In this document: positions 1-10,928 of the stretch, piece by piece | Position numbering within the stretch: position 1 is the stretch's first letter | Layout: every line of letters starts with the position of its first letter | NCBI RefSeq assembly: GCF_000151315.2 | Contig: NW_011887307.1 | Coordinates: 148,460-212,459, forward strand | Direction of reading: 5' to 3' | Source of the DNA: Capsaspora owczarzaki ATCC 30864 | Lineage: Eukaryota > Opisthokonta > Filasterea | Length of the DNA stretch: 64,000 bases | Notes under the pieces: generated by a model | Database searches by the model: none | Seen by the model: only the letters and a program-made list of their open reading frames with translations | Told to the model about the DNA's origin: nothing | Made by a program: the position numbers and the translations under genes

Positions 1-665
1 GCCGCGCTGCCGAACAGGCCGACGCCGCGAATGGCAACGACGGGTCGTCGAGCAGCTTGACAAACGTAGGGCCGGGAAATGATGACGAGGATGCCGAGGA
101 CGACGACGATGAATCCCAGCTTGAGTTTGAGGACGTTGAGGAACTCGCGCTGACCTGCATCTATCTGCCGCAACTGGAGCCGACCGAAGAAACCTACTCG
201 TTTGCATCGCCCATACTACCCGGGCGCTCGCCAATGATTTCGCCAAAAGTCCTTCTCCAGCAGCAAAAGGAAATTATGCAACACCACGGCCAGGTGGTTG
301 ATCCACCACACCACCTGACCCAATCTCCCGGGCAACATTCACAATCCAACCCGCAGCGCAATGCTCAATTCCCCCTGTTCACGCAAGCACGCCGACAGCA
401 CGATGCGGACGAGGCAGAGGATGCACACGCTACCGACCCTGCCGATGATGCGGATGATGCGTCTGCGGGCCCAGAAGAAGGCGGCGGCAGCAGCAGCAGC
501 ACTCAGCAAACTCCCGCCACTGAAAGTAACGGGCTGGCTACTTCCGACGATCCCTCAACCGCGACCTCTTCGCCTGATGGCGCCACCGAGCAGTCGACCA
601 GCCTCGAAGAAGCGTCGACGCCAAGTCCAGTCGCCGCTGCGTCAGAGATTCTCGCCGAGTCTTAG
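1..665 (+). CDS. Acidic, low-complexity C-terminus of an unidentified protein (5' part outside window)
   Basis: An open frame runs from the window edge (first full codon at base 3) to a TAG at 663-665, with no stop and no in-frame ATG near the edge, so the gene begins upstream. The visible 220 residues start with an Asp/Glu-rich stretch, pass a short less biased patch around LEFEDVEELALTCIYLPQ, then become rich in Gln, Ser, Thr, Ala and acidic residues, as in disordered tails of regulatory proteins. No catalytic motif or domain is recognisable. I cannot tell whether the edge falls in an exon's middle or just after a splice site. Confidence is for coding status only; function is unknown. Confidence 0.6.
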   Translation, partial: RAAEQADAANGNDGSSSSLTNVGPGNDDEDAEDDDDESQLEFEDVEELALTCIYLPQLEPTEETYSFASPILPGRSPMISPKVLLQQQKEIMQHHGQVVDPPHHLTQSPGQHSQSNPQRNAQFPLFTQARRQHDADEAEDAHATDPADDADDASAGPEEGGGSSSSTQQTPATESNGLATSDDPSTATSSPDGATEQSTSLEEASTPSPVAAASEILAES

Positions 666-1524
666 TGAGAAAAAGCTATTGATTGTGTCTGTAATCTGTG
701 TGCCCAGAGTGTATTCAAATTGTTGTGCAAGTATCTATGGATTATAACTTTGAAAGTCCACTGCGACGAACAAGCATTCCGCTGCATTGCTGTATGATGT
801 CTGTCATTGAGGTGGGAATCCTTCATAGGAACACATTGGAAGGACGCTTCTTCGCCCTTGATCGCGAATGGGTAGGCCACGCAAAAATGCCCGGCGAAGA
901 AGGCTTGCTTTTTTCGCTGGAAATGGCTTACTGTTTCGCTGGAAAATGGCTTACCTCACAACAAAGCCATGATGAATACAAACATTCACATTTTGAGGTC
1001 TGTAAACAGGCAACCAATAAAAGTCCAGCCCCGTTCGAGATGCAATGCAACGGGCTCGGTTGGCTTGTATCACACCATGCGCAAAGTACGAAACCTCATT
1101 CACAGACTTCCCGTTTCGTTTTAGAGACGATCTGCCTGGGTGGTGCGCACACTAAGAACGCAGATGTTGACACCAGAGGTGACCAAATTTCCCCCCTCGT
1201 CCTCCAGCTGGGGAGGAAGCTTCCTCCCAGTTTTCCTCCCAGCTCCTCTCAGCTCAACTCCGCTCCCTCTTGATGCTCTTTGTCTGTGCAATACTCTCAC
1301 GATGTTGGTTGAACAGTTGAAATGGCAACTTCGACTCACACCGTACTCGCGACGTGCCGGTGCAAATTTCAGATCCAACGTGAACTCAAGCCGTGGGTGA
1401 GTTTGTAACCCGCAAGTACCTCTGAGAAATCTAGGACGGCGCAAGCCGCATAGCAAAGTGGTCCAGGTTCCTCTGTTGTGTGGAGTTGAACCAGTCCTCC
1501 TACTCAACCGCTTCACTTACCCGT

Positions 1525-1556
1525 CTGCTCCTAGCTCCTAGCTCCTAGCTCCTAGC
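1525..1556. repeat. Short tandem repeat, unit CTCCTAG
   Basis: Four consecutive copies of the heptamer CTCCTAG are followed by a degenerate copy (CACCTAGCTCC) about 15 bases on. It sits just upstream of the TATA box at 1587, so it lies inside the likely core promoter region of the deacetylase gene. Whether it binds a factor is unknown. Confidence 0.7.
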
Positions 1557-1586
1557 TTGTGACACCCAGCACCTAGCTCCTCCAAT

Positions 1587-1593
1587 TATAAAA
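1587..1593 (+). promoter_or_regulatory. Probable TATA box of the polysaccharide deacetylase gene
   Basis: The heptamer TATAAAA followed by GG is a consensus TATA element. It lies 187 bases before the first plausible ATG (1774), which would place transcription start near 1615-1620. No experimental support is visible from sequence alone. Confidence 0.5.
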
Positions 1594-1773
1594 GGATTTG
1601 CGACGACCAGAGTTGACAGATCACTCCTCATCTTTTGCTGCTCGCCGATTGTGCAAACATCTCTTGTACGTCCACGAGCGTACTACGTTTTGGCAGGTGC
1701 ATTTGCATGAGGTGACACCTGGTTGCTAACCGAAAACGCCCAACTTGGACGGCTCTTGACAAGTCAGATTCCC

Positions 1774-4700
1774 ATGATTCGTCGCACTCGCCCCGCGCTT
1801 GCAAGCGGGTGCAAGCTCTCGCTGCTCTTGCTTTGCGTGCTGCTGTTGGCCGCTCGTGTGACCCATGCTGCCATCTCTGGCGAGCCAGTGAACTGCCCCG
1901 CCTCTCTTCAAGCAGAAGAAACACTTTGCGATGGGTAAGCTGTGTAATTCCGATTTTGGACGACTCCGACTGCTTTTGGACGACGGGATGCGGGGGCGTG
2001 GGAAAAGTTCTGAACGTACTAATGGCGTACAATTTGCAGTCTCGACAACGACTGCGATGGCCGCACTGACGAGTTGGACCCCGTCGCTGCGAACGAATGC
2101 AACACCGGACTGAAGGGCGCTTGCGCGAAAGGATACTATCAATGCCACCCAGTGACTAAGGCTCGCGTCTGCACTGGTCCAAAGCCCATGCCCGAGACAA
2201 CCAACGGCATTGATGATGATTGTAAGTCATGCAACTTGATGATGAAATAGGGCAAAGTACTGTTTTTAACTTTTGCCCCCAATCTTCAGGCAACGGCGTT
2301 GTTGATGATGTCCCGAACGTGGCTACCGCCATTGTTTCGCGCGCTGCCCTTGTGCGCGCCACCGGTATTAGTGCATCGCTGACCAACACGTACGAAATGG
2401 CCCTCCGCCAACGCGGTATTGACTACGACGTGCTTTCCACTACCGCCCAATTTGATAACGCTTTCCCCAATCTGCGAGACCGCTACGGCCTCGTTGTCAT
2501 TCCCGGCTCTGCCAACTCCAACTGGCTGACGGCGGCCCGTCGCACCCAGCTCGAGTCGTTTGTTTCCGCCGGCGGTGTGATTATGATTTTCAATCCCGAT
2601 GGCGGCGCTTCATTCAACGCCTTGGCTGGTATCGGCTCGATCACTGCCCGCGCAGACGTTTCGTATCTCCGCATCGACCCTGCTGCTCAAGCACCCATCC
2701 TGAATCAGGTGGACACGGTGGAGGAGCTCAATCTATACCTTAACGGCTTCGTGCCCGACATCAAGCGGGATGCGCGCGTCATGAATCTCGGCTCTGCCAC
2801 CAACCTGGCCACCTTCTACACTGGCGCCTCCGGAGATGTCAGTGTCGGCTCTGGTATCGCTCGCCGCAAGGTCGGGCTCGGCTCGGTGTACACGTTTGGC
2901 TTCGACATGTACACGTACGTCTCGTACACTTGCTACATTAACTGCTTTGACCCATCGCTGGATGTCCTCGCCATGATGCTGCGCGACGGTCTTCGCGAAG
3001 GTTGCCAGGGTCACAGCGTCGTCAAGCACACCGTTCCCGGCTTTGAGGACTCGATCCTGTTCATGAGCACCGACACGCACGACTACTCGGATACTGTGAC
3101 TGGCATGCTCCACACTGTCAACGAAGTCACGCCTCGTCCGAGGATTAGCTTCTTTGTCCAGACTACCACCGATGACACAGACCCTCAAGTCATTGCTGAG
3201 ATGTGTACTCTCGGCCAGTGCCCCGTCGGTAAGCGCTCGATCATTGATCCTTGCCATGAGCTTTTGTTTTTGCTTTTTCGGTTGCTTCACTCTGAGGTGT
3301 TGGGGAATTGAGCATGCCAATTTCACTCAACCATCCTTTTCTTCTCCTCACAACAGGTGGCCACACTGTTTCTCACCTCGAGACTTTCAATACTGTTCCA
3401 CTGGGCACGGGCAAGGAGAGCCTTGCTACTGGATACACGGGCACGTTTGATGAGTCGCCCGGAGACTGTACGCTTTACGGCGAGATCAAGGTCAACAATG
3501 AGATCCTGCTCCGCGCCACGGGCAGCAAGATGGTCATGTTCCGCTCGCCGTACCTGATGCTCAATCCTAACGAGTACCCCGTCCTCCAGGAGCTCGGCAT
3601 CAAGGCTTCCAGCTCGCTTGCTATTGGTGATCTCAAGGCCAATCTGCCCGTCGACTTGTCCCTGTACGAAAACCTCCAAGGCATCTTCAAGCACTCGAAT
3701 GTGTACGAGTTTCCTCTCTCGAGCGAGGACGGCCTTGTGATTGATGGCGTTCGTCAGGATCTGGCTCCCCAAAACATCAACTGGTTTCTTGGACGCTGGC
3801 AGTACAATGTCCTCCAAAACCGTCGCAACGGTGGCATGACCGTAGTGCTTGGTATGTTGCTTCGTGCGATTGGGAAATGGCGTCAACACGAAAGGTAGGT
3901 TCATCACAAAGCTTGTACTCATGGCTATCACTTGTGTGTTGTTTATTTCCACAGATCACGACGGCTGGGGCGAGGGTCCTCGCAACGAAGGCATCATTTC
4001 GGCCAAGAAGCAGGCAATGATTGCCATGTTCAACTTTGCCAAGAGCCAAGGCATTCGCTACACTATGGCGATGAACGAGTTTACCGAGTGGTGGATTTCT
4101 CGCATCGGTGTCAAGGTGTCATCCTCCTTTAAGAGTTCGACTGGCTACACTGGCACGCTGACTGGTGCTGCTGCAGATACTGCGAGCTTCACCCTCGAGT
4201 TTGGCGATGCCATCCAAAGCTTCTCGTGCGCGCAATGCGGCGCCTTCTCGATCAGCGGTCGTCGCGTTGTTATTGATCTTTTGCGTGCTGGCGTCTCGGC
4301 CAGCTTTACTGCAACGGTCGGTGGCTCTTCGAATCCCCCGCAGTCGTCCAACACTCCTCAAGCCAACCCCTCTACCACCCCGGCCAAATCCACCACCAAT
4401 GCCCCGGCCAACCCGACTCCTACCGGCCCTCCTACCAACCCCCCTACCTGCTCTGGTGCTACCCGCGCCTCGGTTGTGGTCAACTCGTTCTCGTCCGCCT
4501 CGCTTTTCGCCAACGATCTCGGCCTCGACATGAGCGATGACGGCTCCATGGCTGGCTTTAGCATTTCTGGTGGCCGTGCTTCCCTGACATCGAAAGCAGG
4601 CGCCTACTGGTACACCTTGCTTGCCGGTGCCACGTGCTTTGACGCCACAGGTCTGAATGGAGTGTCTCTCAAGATCCGCGCGCCTCCAGGCACGACTGTG

Positions 4701-5489
4701 AATCTCGAGCTGCACACGCGCAACGCGGCCTGCACCACGGTCGACAGCCGCTTGACCGTTGCCCTGGCTTCGTACGCCCAAGCACAAGGCGGCTTTAGCA
4801 CTTCTATTGACCGCACCATTGTTGTCCCGTTCTCGGCCTTTGGCAATGTTGTGGTTTCGCGCCTTCATGCCATCGTCCTTTCAGGCATCACTGCTGGTGC
4901 GACCGTCTCCATTGATGATGTGACCCTGACAGGCTGCCCGACAACGCCCGCGCCTACGACGACCGCGCCAGCTCGATCTGTGACTCCTACTCCTGCTCAA
5001 TCTGTGACTCCGACTCCTTCCAGCGGAAACCAGTGCGCTGCACTTGTTGTGGACTCTTTCACGGATGCAGTCATTTCGACAAACAATCTTGGCTTTGCGA
5101 CGTCCGATGACGGCACTGCTGCATCGATGAGTCAAACCGGTGGCCGTCTTGCCCTCGGGTTGAAGGCCGGCACTTATTGGTATTCGCTGCTTGCAAACGC
5201 CAACCAGTGCAACGACCTCAGCCGCTTCTCTGGCTTCTCGTTCTCGGTGCAAGCCCCCGCTGGCTCGTCTTTCACGCTTCAGCTGCAGTATCGCTCAGCT
5301 TCGTGCACCGGCTGGGCAGGCTCGTCTAATGTGCAAATCTCCGGCCTCACTGGAGCTGTCCAGACCATGACGGTCAGCTTCTCGCAGTTCTCGCCCGCGG
5401 TCCCTGCCAACCGTTTGTTTGCCGTCTCCCTCTTTGGCTTCACTGGAGCGTCGTCCGTCTCCATCGACAACCTGTCGTTTGTCTGCTAA
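1774..5489 (+). CDS. Secreted NodB-type polysaccharide (chitin-like) deacetylase with MopE-like motifs and two C-terminal carbohydrate-binding-like modules
   Basis: Five exons (1774-1934, 2040-2221, 2290-3228, 3357-3851, 3955-5489) give 1103 residues. The chosen ATG opens a signal peptide with an LLLLCVLLLAAR core. Two metal-binding MopE-type motifs follow, DGLDNDCDG near residue 55 and GIDDDCNGVVDD near 110, each interrupted by an intron. Residues of about 370-650 carry a divergent NodB fold: an acidic motif-1 patch (STDTHD), HTVSH as the motif-2 metal site, and FRSPY as motif 3. A Thr/Pro-rich linker then leads to two homologous modules of about 150 residues (from about 764 and 954), each with a YWY(T/S)LLA strand and a final SIDD/SIDN strand, resembling galactose-binding-like folds. 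The likely role is deacetylating N-acetylated glycans outside the cell or in its wall. The family call is fairly firm; substrate and activity are inference, since motif 1 is atypical. Confidence 0.8.
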
Positions 5490-7587
5490 AAGTCAAGTGT
5501 TTTTGGCTTTTGTGTGGAAGTTGTTCAACTTGGCATTTGTGGTTTCTTGCGATGGTGTTCGCTTTGGCCTTTTGGGTTGAAGGCGTTGTTTTATGTGAAA
5601 AGTGTGCTTTGTGACAATGATAAAGACAATGTTGAATTTTGTTCGGTTTGAGATCTGCAAGTCCGAGTCAACAAGCCATTTAGATGTTGCTCACCTTTGA
5701 TCTGCGGCCTGTCGTGTGGGTTGGGTGGAATATTCATGGACGAATCACAACCCATCACGCCCAACTTGTCGCTCTCGATAAGAACATGTGTGCAAAATCT
5801 TGCTCGTGGCGTCGCGATAATTCTCCACTCTTGGTCGTTGGAACGCGCCTGCATCTGCCAGCGTTTCTCCTGCATCCGCTCATTTAGCAGGACTTTATCG
5901 CCTTTGTCGAGTTGTTCACGTCCAGAGTTGCGGTGTTGGGGCGAGGGGCGGGGGGCGCACGTCGCGATCGACCCAACAGCAGATTCTTGTGCGGAGCTTT
6001 TTTTTTTTCTTTATCTGTCTTCGAAAACAAAAAAAAAAAAAAAAAAAAAAAAAGACAAAAAGACGCCGCACCATCTCGAGCTCTGCTTTTCCTTCCATCC
6101 TATCCTGTCTCAGCATGGCTCAGTAGGCTCAACGTGCCCCTTTCACAGAATGTTAGTGGTCTGCTGAGAGGTCGGTCCCCTGCCTCCGCTTGTCTGCTCG
6201 GTGTTGGTTTTCAACCCATTTTTGTTCGAGTGCCATCTGTCGAATGCGTCATTTGTGTTCGAAAATCCCACAAGCGCAAAAACAAAGTCGAAACGTGTTG
6301 GGCTTCAACTACATGTGCCATTGCAAGGCACCACAAAGGGTAGCGAACGCAGTACAGTCACAGCTGGGGTAGGGGGGGGGAGAGAGTGAGCGCGCGAGTT
6401 CGCTTCAAAGGTAACGAGAAGAAATTTCCAACGTCCTGTTTGGCCAACTGTCGCTCATTCTTCCTTTTTTTTTTCTGGTAACAAAACACACCAGCATATG
6501 AAAAATTAGCAAAACGCAAAACGCAAACACCAATACAAATGAAAAAGGCCCGCATGAGAAACAACAAACAACACAAGAAACCCCTCGAAAAAACCCCTGT
6601 CGAAGCACAGCGCTCTTCCTCCGTTGCGTAGTGCATGACACGAGAGCGCACAGCGAGGATGAGGGGGTCAGTGTGAGCTGTGTGAGCGAGCGCGTCGGGC
6701 CAATGCCCTCTGTGCTGATCGAATGTTGGTGGTATTTCGCAAAAACGGAAACACCAAAAAAAAAAGAACAAAAAAAAAAACCACACACACACTGACGCGC
6801 TCACACACGCACACACGCACCCGAAGAGGCCCCAGAGAAGACAGAGAGAGAGAGAGAGAGAGAGCGCACGAGTCCCGTCCAAGGTGGCAAGGTGGTCATG
6901 CCCCGCTGTGCCCCCTCGGCGACCGGGTCAACGGACGAACCCACCCCAAAACAACAACAAAACAAAACAAACAAAAAAAAAATGCGACGACAAAGTTGAG
7001 AGATCATCCTCCGTTGCTCTCGTCGTCTATGAGTTCATGAAAAGTCGTCGAGTGCATAGCAAGGCTAAGAGTGGACGAGTTGTGGAGAAGGGGGGGGCTG
7101 AGCGCGCGTTGGAGAGTGGCGAAGCGTCGCAGAATGATAACAAAAACAGAAAAAAAAAGTACAAGAAAGCAAAAAACAAAACAAAACAAAAAAAAAGAAG
7201 AAAAACCAGCAGCAAAGCACTGGTTGCAAACAACACTCGCAGCTTGTCGGAAGGAAGGCACAGCAAAATTAACACAGAAGAACATGGCAGTCGCAGAGGA
7301 GATGGGAAAGAGCGAGGGACAGTGCACGAGTTGACGATGTGGAAAAGGCTCAGGGAAGGGACAAAAACCAAAACCCTCCGCTCTCTCATGCCAGAGCCCG
7401 ATGGATCCAAGTCTCGACGGAGCACCAACCCCGGCCCCCCGGCCCCCCCGGCAAAATAAAAGGGTCGAGGCTGGACGAAAAAAAATCAAACAGGAAGGAA
7501 ATGGACGACAGGAAGAGTCGCGGATACGAAACCATCCGATTTTGCTGACTTGTGTCAACTTTACTGAATCGGTTCTCTAGAAAAGCC
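5490..7587. other. Intergenic spacer of about 2.1 kb, rich in simple sequence
   Basis: The stretch holds the 3' flank of the deacetylase gene and the 5' flank of the LRR receptor. It contains an A25 run (6029-6053), several shorter A and T runs, a CA-rich patch near 6782-6822, a (GA)n run near 6843-6864 and A-rich, C-poor sequence up to about 7210. The open frames here are composed of repeat-encoded residues (Lys, Phe, Ser-Leu) and look spurious. I see no RNA gene in it. Confidence 0.6.
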
Positions 7588-9729
7588 ATGAAAGCGGTTT
7601 TGGCGCTGCTCGCGCTCGCAATGCTGGGAGTCAAAGCAGAAGACCCTCTTGCCTCGTGTATCATCCAGCCCGAGTACACTTCATTCACAGTGGACTGCAC
7701 GGATCAGAGTCTGACCGAGATTCCGTCTAACATTCCGATCTACACGACGCATCTGTATGTATTGTTCCACATGCTATTTTTTACTTGTCTCTCGCGCTGC
7801 CATGCGACACTCCCTTTGCCGACTCACACACGTTTTGCTGGCTTGTTTCACACATTTGTTTTGTTCTTGCTCAACTTGCTTCCTCAGCTTCCTGACACGC
7901 AATTTGCTGACCTCCATCCCCTCGTCCATCTTCGACAGTCTGAGCAGCCTGGTCGAACTGTATGTCTCAACATCAGTAAACATGTTCTGCCGAAACCCCG
8001 CAGTACATTCCACAATCAAATAGCTGACTGTGCGCTGAACCAGGGATATCGGGGGCAATCCGTTGACCGAGCTCGAGGTCGATTGCTTCAGTGGTCTGCT
8101 GAACCTGGAGACGCTGTAAGAGTATATGCCTTCGGTGTTTGCCGAGCCTCATGCTGTCACTGCGCAACACGAACAGGAGAAAGCTCACAGCTATTCAAAC
8201 AACCACCTAGGAACCTTGCCTCGACCTCAATCACTACCCTGCCTTCCGGAGTCCTGAATGGACTCTCCAAGCTTAAGAATCTGTTAGTGTCGTTCGACCA
8301 TTTGGTTTCCAAAAATGAATGCGAGTGTCAAAATTGCTAATTTCCAGATGGCTTGGCATTTCGCGCGTTGCGTAGCAACCTGTTCGCGTCATCGATCGCT
8401 TCGCTGCCGGGCGACGTGTTTCGCGAGTGTTCTCAACTGACCATGTTGTGAGTGCAAACGGCTTGCTGATGCCTCTGTTGTTGCTTCACAGCCGCCCAGA
8501 TTGCCTCACCTCACCATTTTCACCTTTCATCCATCATGGCAGGTCTTTGCTTCGTATCGCTGCCACAACTTTGCCACCGGGACTGTTTTTGGGACTCTCA
8601 TCACTTCAGGACGTTGGTATGTATGAAAATTACTGGCAGGGTATCCCGCCAAGCACCTATCAAGCTCCAGGAGGCGACATCAAAGGTACGGTTGGAATGC
8701 GTGTCACTCGCTTTCTGTCGGTGCTGTTACGCGCTTGTATCGCTGGTATCTGTCGTCTTTGTGCTTATTCGCCCCTCGCTTTTCCCGGTTGAAGCCTGCC
8801 GAAGCGCATGCGAGACTTGCTACTACGATTCTGCCGACGATCGATCTGTCTGCTGCCCAGCCAAGTGCTTGAGTTGCAGTGCGGCAGGCTGCCTCTCGTG
8901 CTATGAGGGTCACACCATGATTGGCGGTGTTTGCATCTCTCCCGAGATGGCAACTGCTACCTCCGCCTCCGCGGCCAGCGCTGTTGCCGCCTCGGCTGCG
9001 TCTGCCGCTGACCTGGCATCCATCGCGACTTCTGTCTCGGATGTGGTCGCTTCGTCCGCCTCGGCTGCCTCAAGTGCTTCAGATGCTTCCATTCAAGCTG
9101 CTGCTTCGTCTGCCTCAGTTGCTTCAGTTGCTTCAGTTCAAGATGTTGTTTCAGCCTCCTCGGCTGCATCCGTCTCGTCGGTTGCCGCGGTTGCCGCTTC
9201 CAGCGCTTCTGTTGCCGCTTCTATCAGCGCTGCTATGAGCGGTGCCAGCTCCAATGATGATGGCGACTCATCGACAGTCCAGATTGCAATTGGCGTTGCG
9301 ATTGGCGGCTTTGTTTTGGGAGTACTTGTGGCCTTGCTCGTTGTTCGGCTGCGTGGCAAGTCTCAGCGCGCCCCGAAGGTGCTGCCGAGCTCTGACTCCA
9401 CTGATCGACGCCCTCTGACTCAGCAAAACCCCAAGGATAGCGGGGCGTTCGAGCTTTACCACAATCCTTATTCCTCCACGAGCGGCAAGTCTGGCACCTA
9501 TGACGAGGTCAAGACCAACAACCACAACTCCCCGTCTACGTATGACCAGTTGAAGGCTCCGCACGCCGACGAGGAAGCCATTTATGTCAACCCTGATGCC
9601 AACCAGCCCAAACCGCGAGTTGCTGGCGAACTCACGTACTCCGAAACGGCTGTTTCTGCGTCCTCTGGATCTCCCAAGGAACTCGAAGCGTCCACCACGA
9701 CGTACTCGACCATCCAGCCTTCCAATTGA
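7588..9729 (+). CDS. LRR transmembrane receptor with Ser/Ala-rich stalk and multi-tyrosine (SH2-ligand-like) cytoplasmic tail
   Basis: Seven exons (7588-7754, 7888-7959, 8044-8115, 8211-8282, 8376-8447, 8543-8685, 8795-9729) give 510 residues. A signal peptide (MKAVLALLALAMLGVKA) is followed by an LRRNT-like cap and about five leucine-rich repeats. Four repeats are each encoded by one 72-base phase-2 exon. After a C-terminal cap comes a cysteine-rich segment (about 200-248, many CxxC pairs) like furin or growth-factor-receptor repeats, then a stalk of about 100 Ser/Ala residues and one membrane helix (about 362-385) ending in basic RLRGK. The tail of about 125 residues has seven tyrosines near 421, 425, 435, 449, 463, 481 and 503, in contexts YDEV, YDQL, YVNP, YSET and YSTI, typical SH2-docking forms. 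There is no kinase domain, so it would need phosphorylation in trans. Ligand is unknown; receptor architecture is seen, signalling role inferred. Confidence 0.88.
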
Positions 9730-10096
9730 AGTTTGGCGTTTTTTGCTCAAATGTGTGACAGCCAGATTGTCGTTCAATGCAACGCCCACACCGATATTCC
9801 CGACCATTCCCGATATTCTAATATGTGCAACAAAGTGCCATTCAATTGGACCATGTGATGCAATAGGTTGAATAGTTTGATTTGTGTGCATAACTTGCCA
9901 GCTACGGCAACAGAGCAAAAAAAAAAAAAAAGCAAAAACAAAATGAACATACTCAAGCAAGACAATAAACGAATAGGAACAGACAACAGATGCAGAACAC
10001 AGTTTCTTTCCCAATTGTTGCCTCGCATGAGAAATACTTGAGTAACAAGGCAGCTTGGGCAAGAGAAAACAAAAGCACAAAAAAGTACAAAAAAGT
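9730..10096. other. Convergent 3' spacer between LRR receptor and EIF4E
   Basis: This holds the 3' flanks of two converging genes. There is an A-run near 9917-9931 and otherwise AT-rich sequence. I see no further gene or structured RNA in it. Confidence 0.6.
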
Positions 10097-10870
10097 TTAG
10101 TTGATGATGTATTTGCTCTTGACCTTAAATGAGCCGCCAGCATCGCTGTGAGACATGAAATTCAGGGGTTCGTCGGGCTGGACAGCAGCCTTGAACTTTT
10201 CGCTGTGGCAGGTGAACACGTTGGTGAGCAAAAACAAACAAAAAAAAACCAGATTGCCATTCCCATTCCCCGAGTGTGGTCAAGGACTTGACAATCAGCA
10301 ACCACCACGACGCTAAGAGCACGTACCCCATTACGCGGACAGACTCGTCAGTGGTGCGAGTCCAGAGGGCAACACGATCGCCCTTGGGACGAAGCGAGCA
10401 GACAGCGCCAGTGATTTCGTCTTGAACCTCAAAGTTCTCGCCAATCAAGCCGAGCATCTACGCCATCAAACAGCAAAGACGCGGAACGCCATGTTCATGA
10501 CACGAGCACTCGTGAGGATGAGGATGAGCCTCCCCCCCCCTCAGAAATCGCTGAGCATTTTGGCGCGGCAATGAAACTCACAGTGTTCAGCCACATCTCA
10601 TCCAAGCGAGCAGTCTTGCGGTTGACGTTAATGAGCCACTTGCCACCCTTGTTGTTTGCAGAGTCTTCCCACACGGGCAGCACATCGCCCTTGAACAACG
10701 AGTAGTTGGCGCCGGTGGGCAGTCCGCTTGGTGGCCGAATGTTGTTGATGGCACTAGCAGAAGCAAAAAAAAAAATAATAACAAAAGTTGAGTGCTACAG
10801 TTCAAAACGCATTGGATCAGCAAACCTCTCTTCGAAATGGGCCTTCAATGTGGATGAGTGGAGGACACAA

Positions 10871-10928
<58 letters not shown>

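Larger units (their letters stand above)
666..1773. other. Intergenic spacer of about 1.1 kb with promoter of the deacetylase gene
   Basis: This gap lies between the end of the acidic protein and the deacetylase start codon. It contains a near-tandem duplication around 910-955 (two copies of about 19 bases beginning TTCGCTGGAAA), an imperfect palindrome of CCTCCCAG/CTGGGAGG type near 1200-1240, a CTCCTAG tandem repeat near 1525-1556 and a TATA box at 1587. A 191-codon open frame at 698-1273 has no recognisable domain and odd composition, and I do not call it a gene. Confidence 0.6.

Noticed and set aside
698-1273. Open frame of 191 codons between the first two genes
   Set aside because: It shows no domain, has biased end composition and overlaps repeats and palindromes of the spacer; no splice or promoter context supports it.
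5697-6343. Overlapping open frames downstream of the deacetylase
   Set aside because: They run through an A25 tract and encode Lys or Phe runs; composition matches simple repeats rather than protein.
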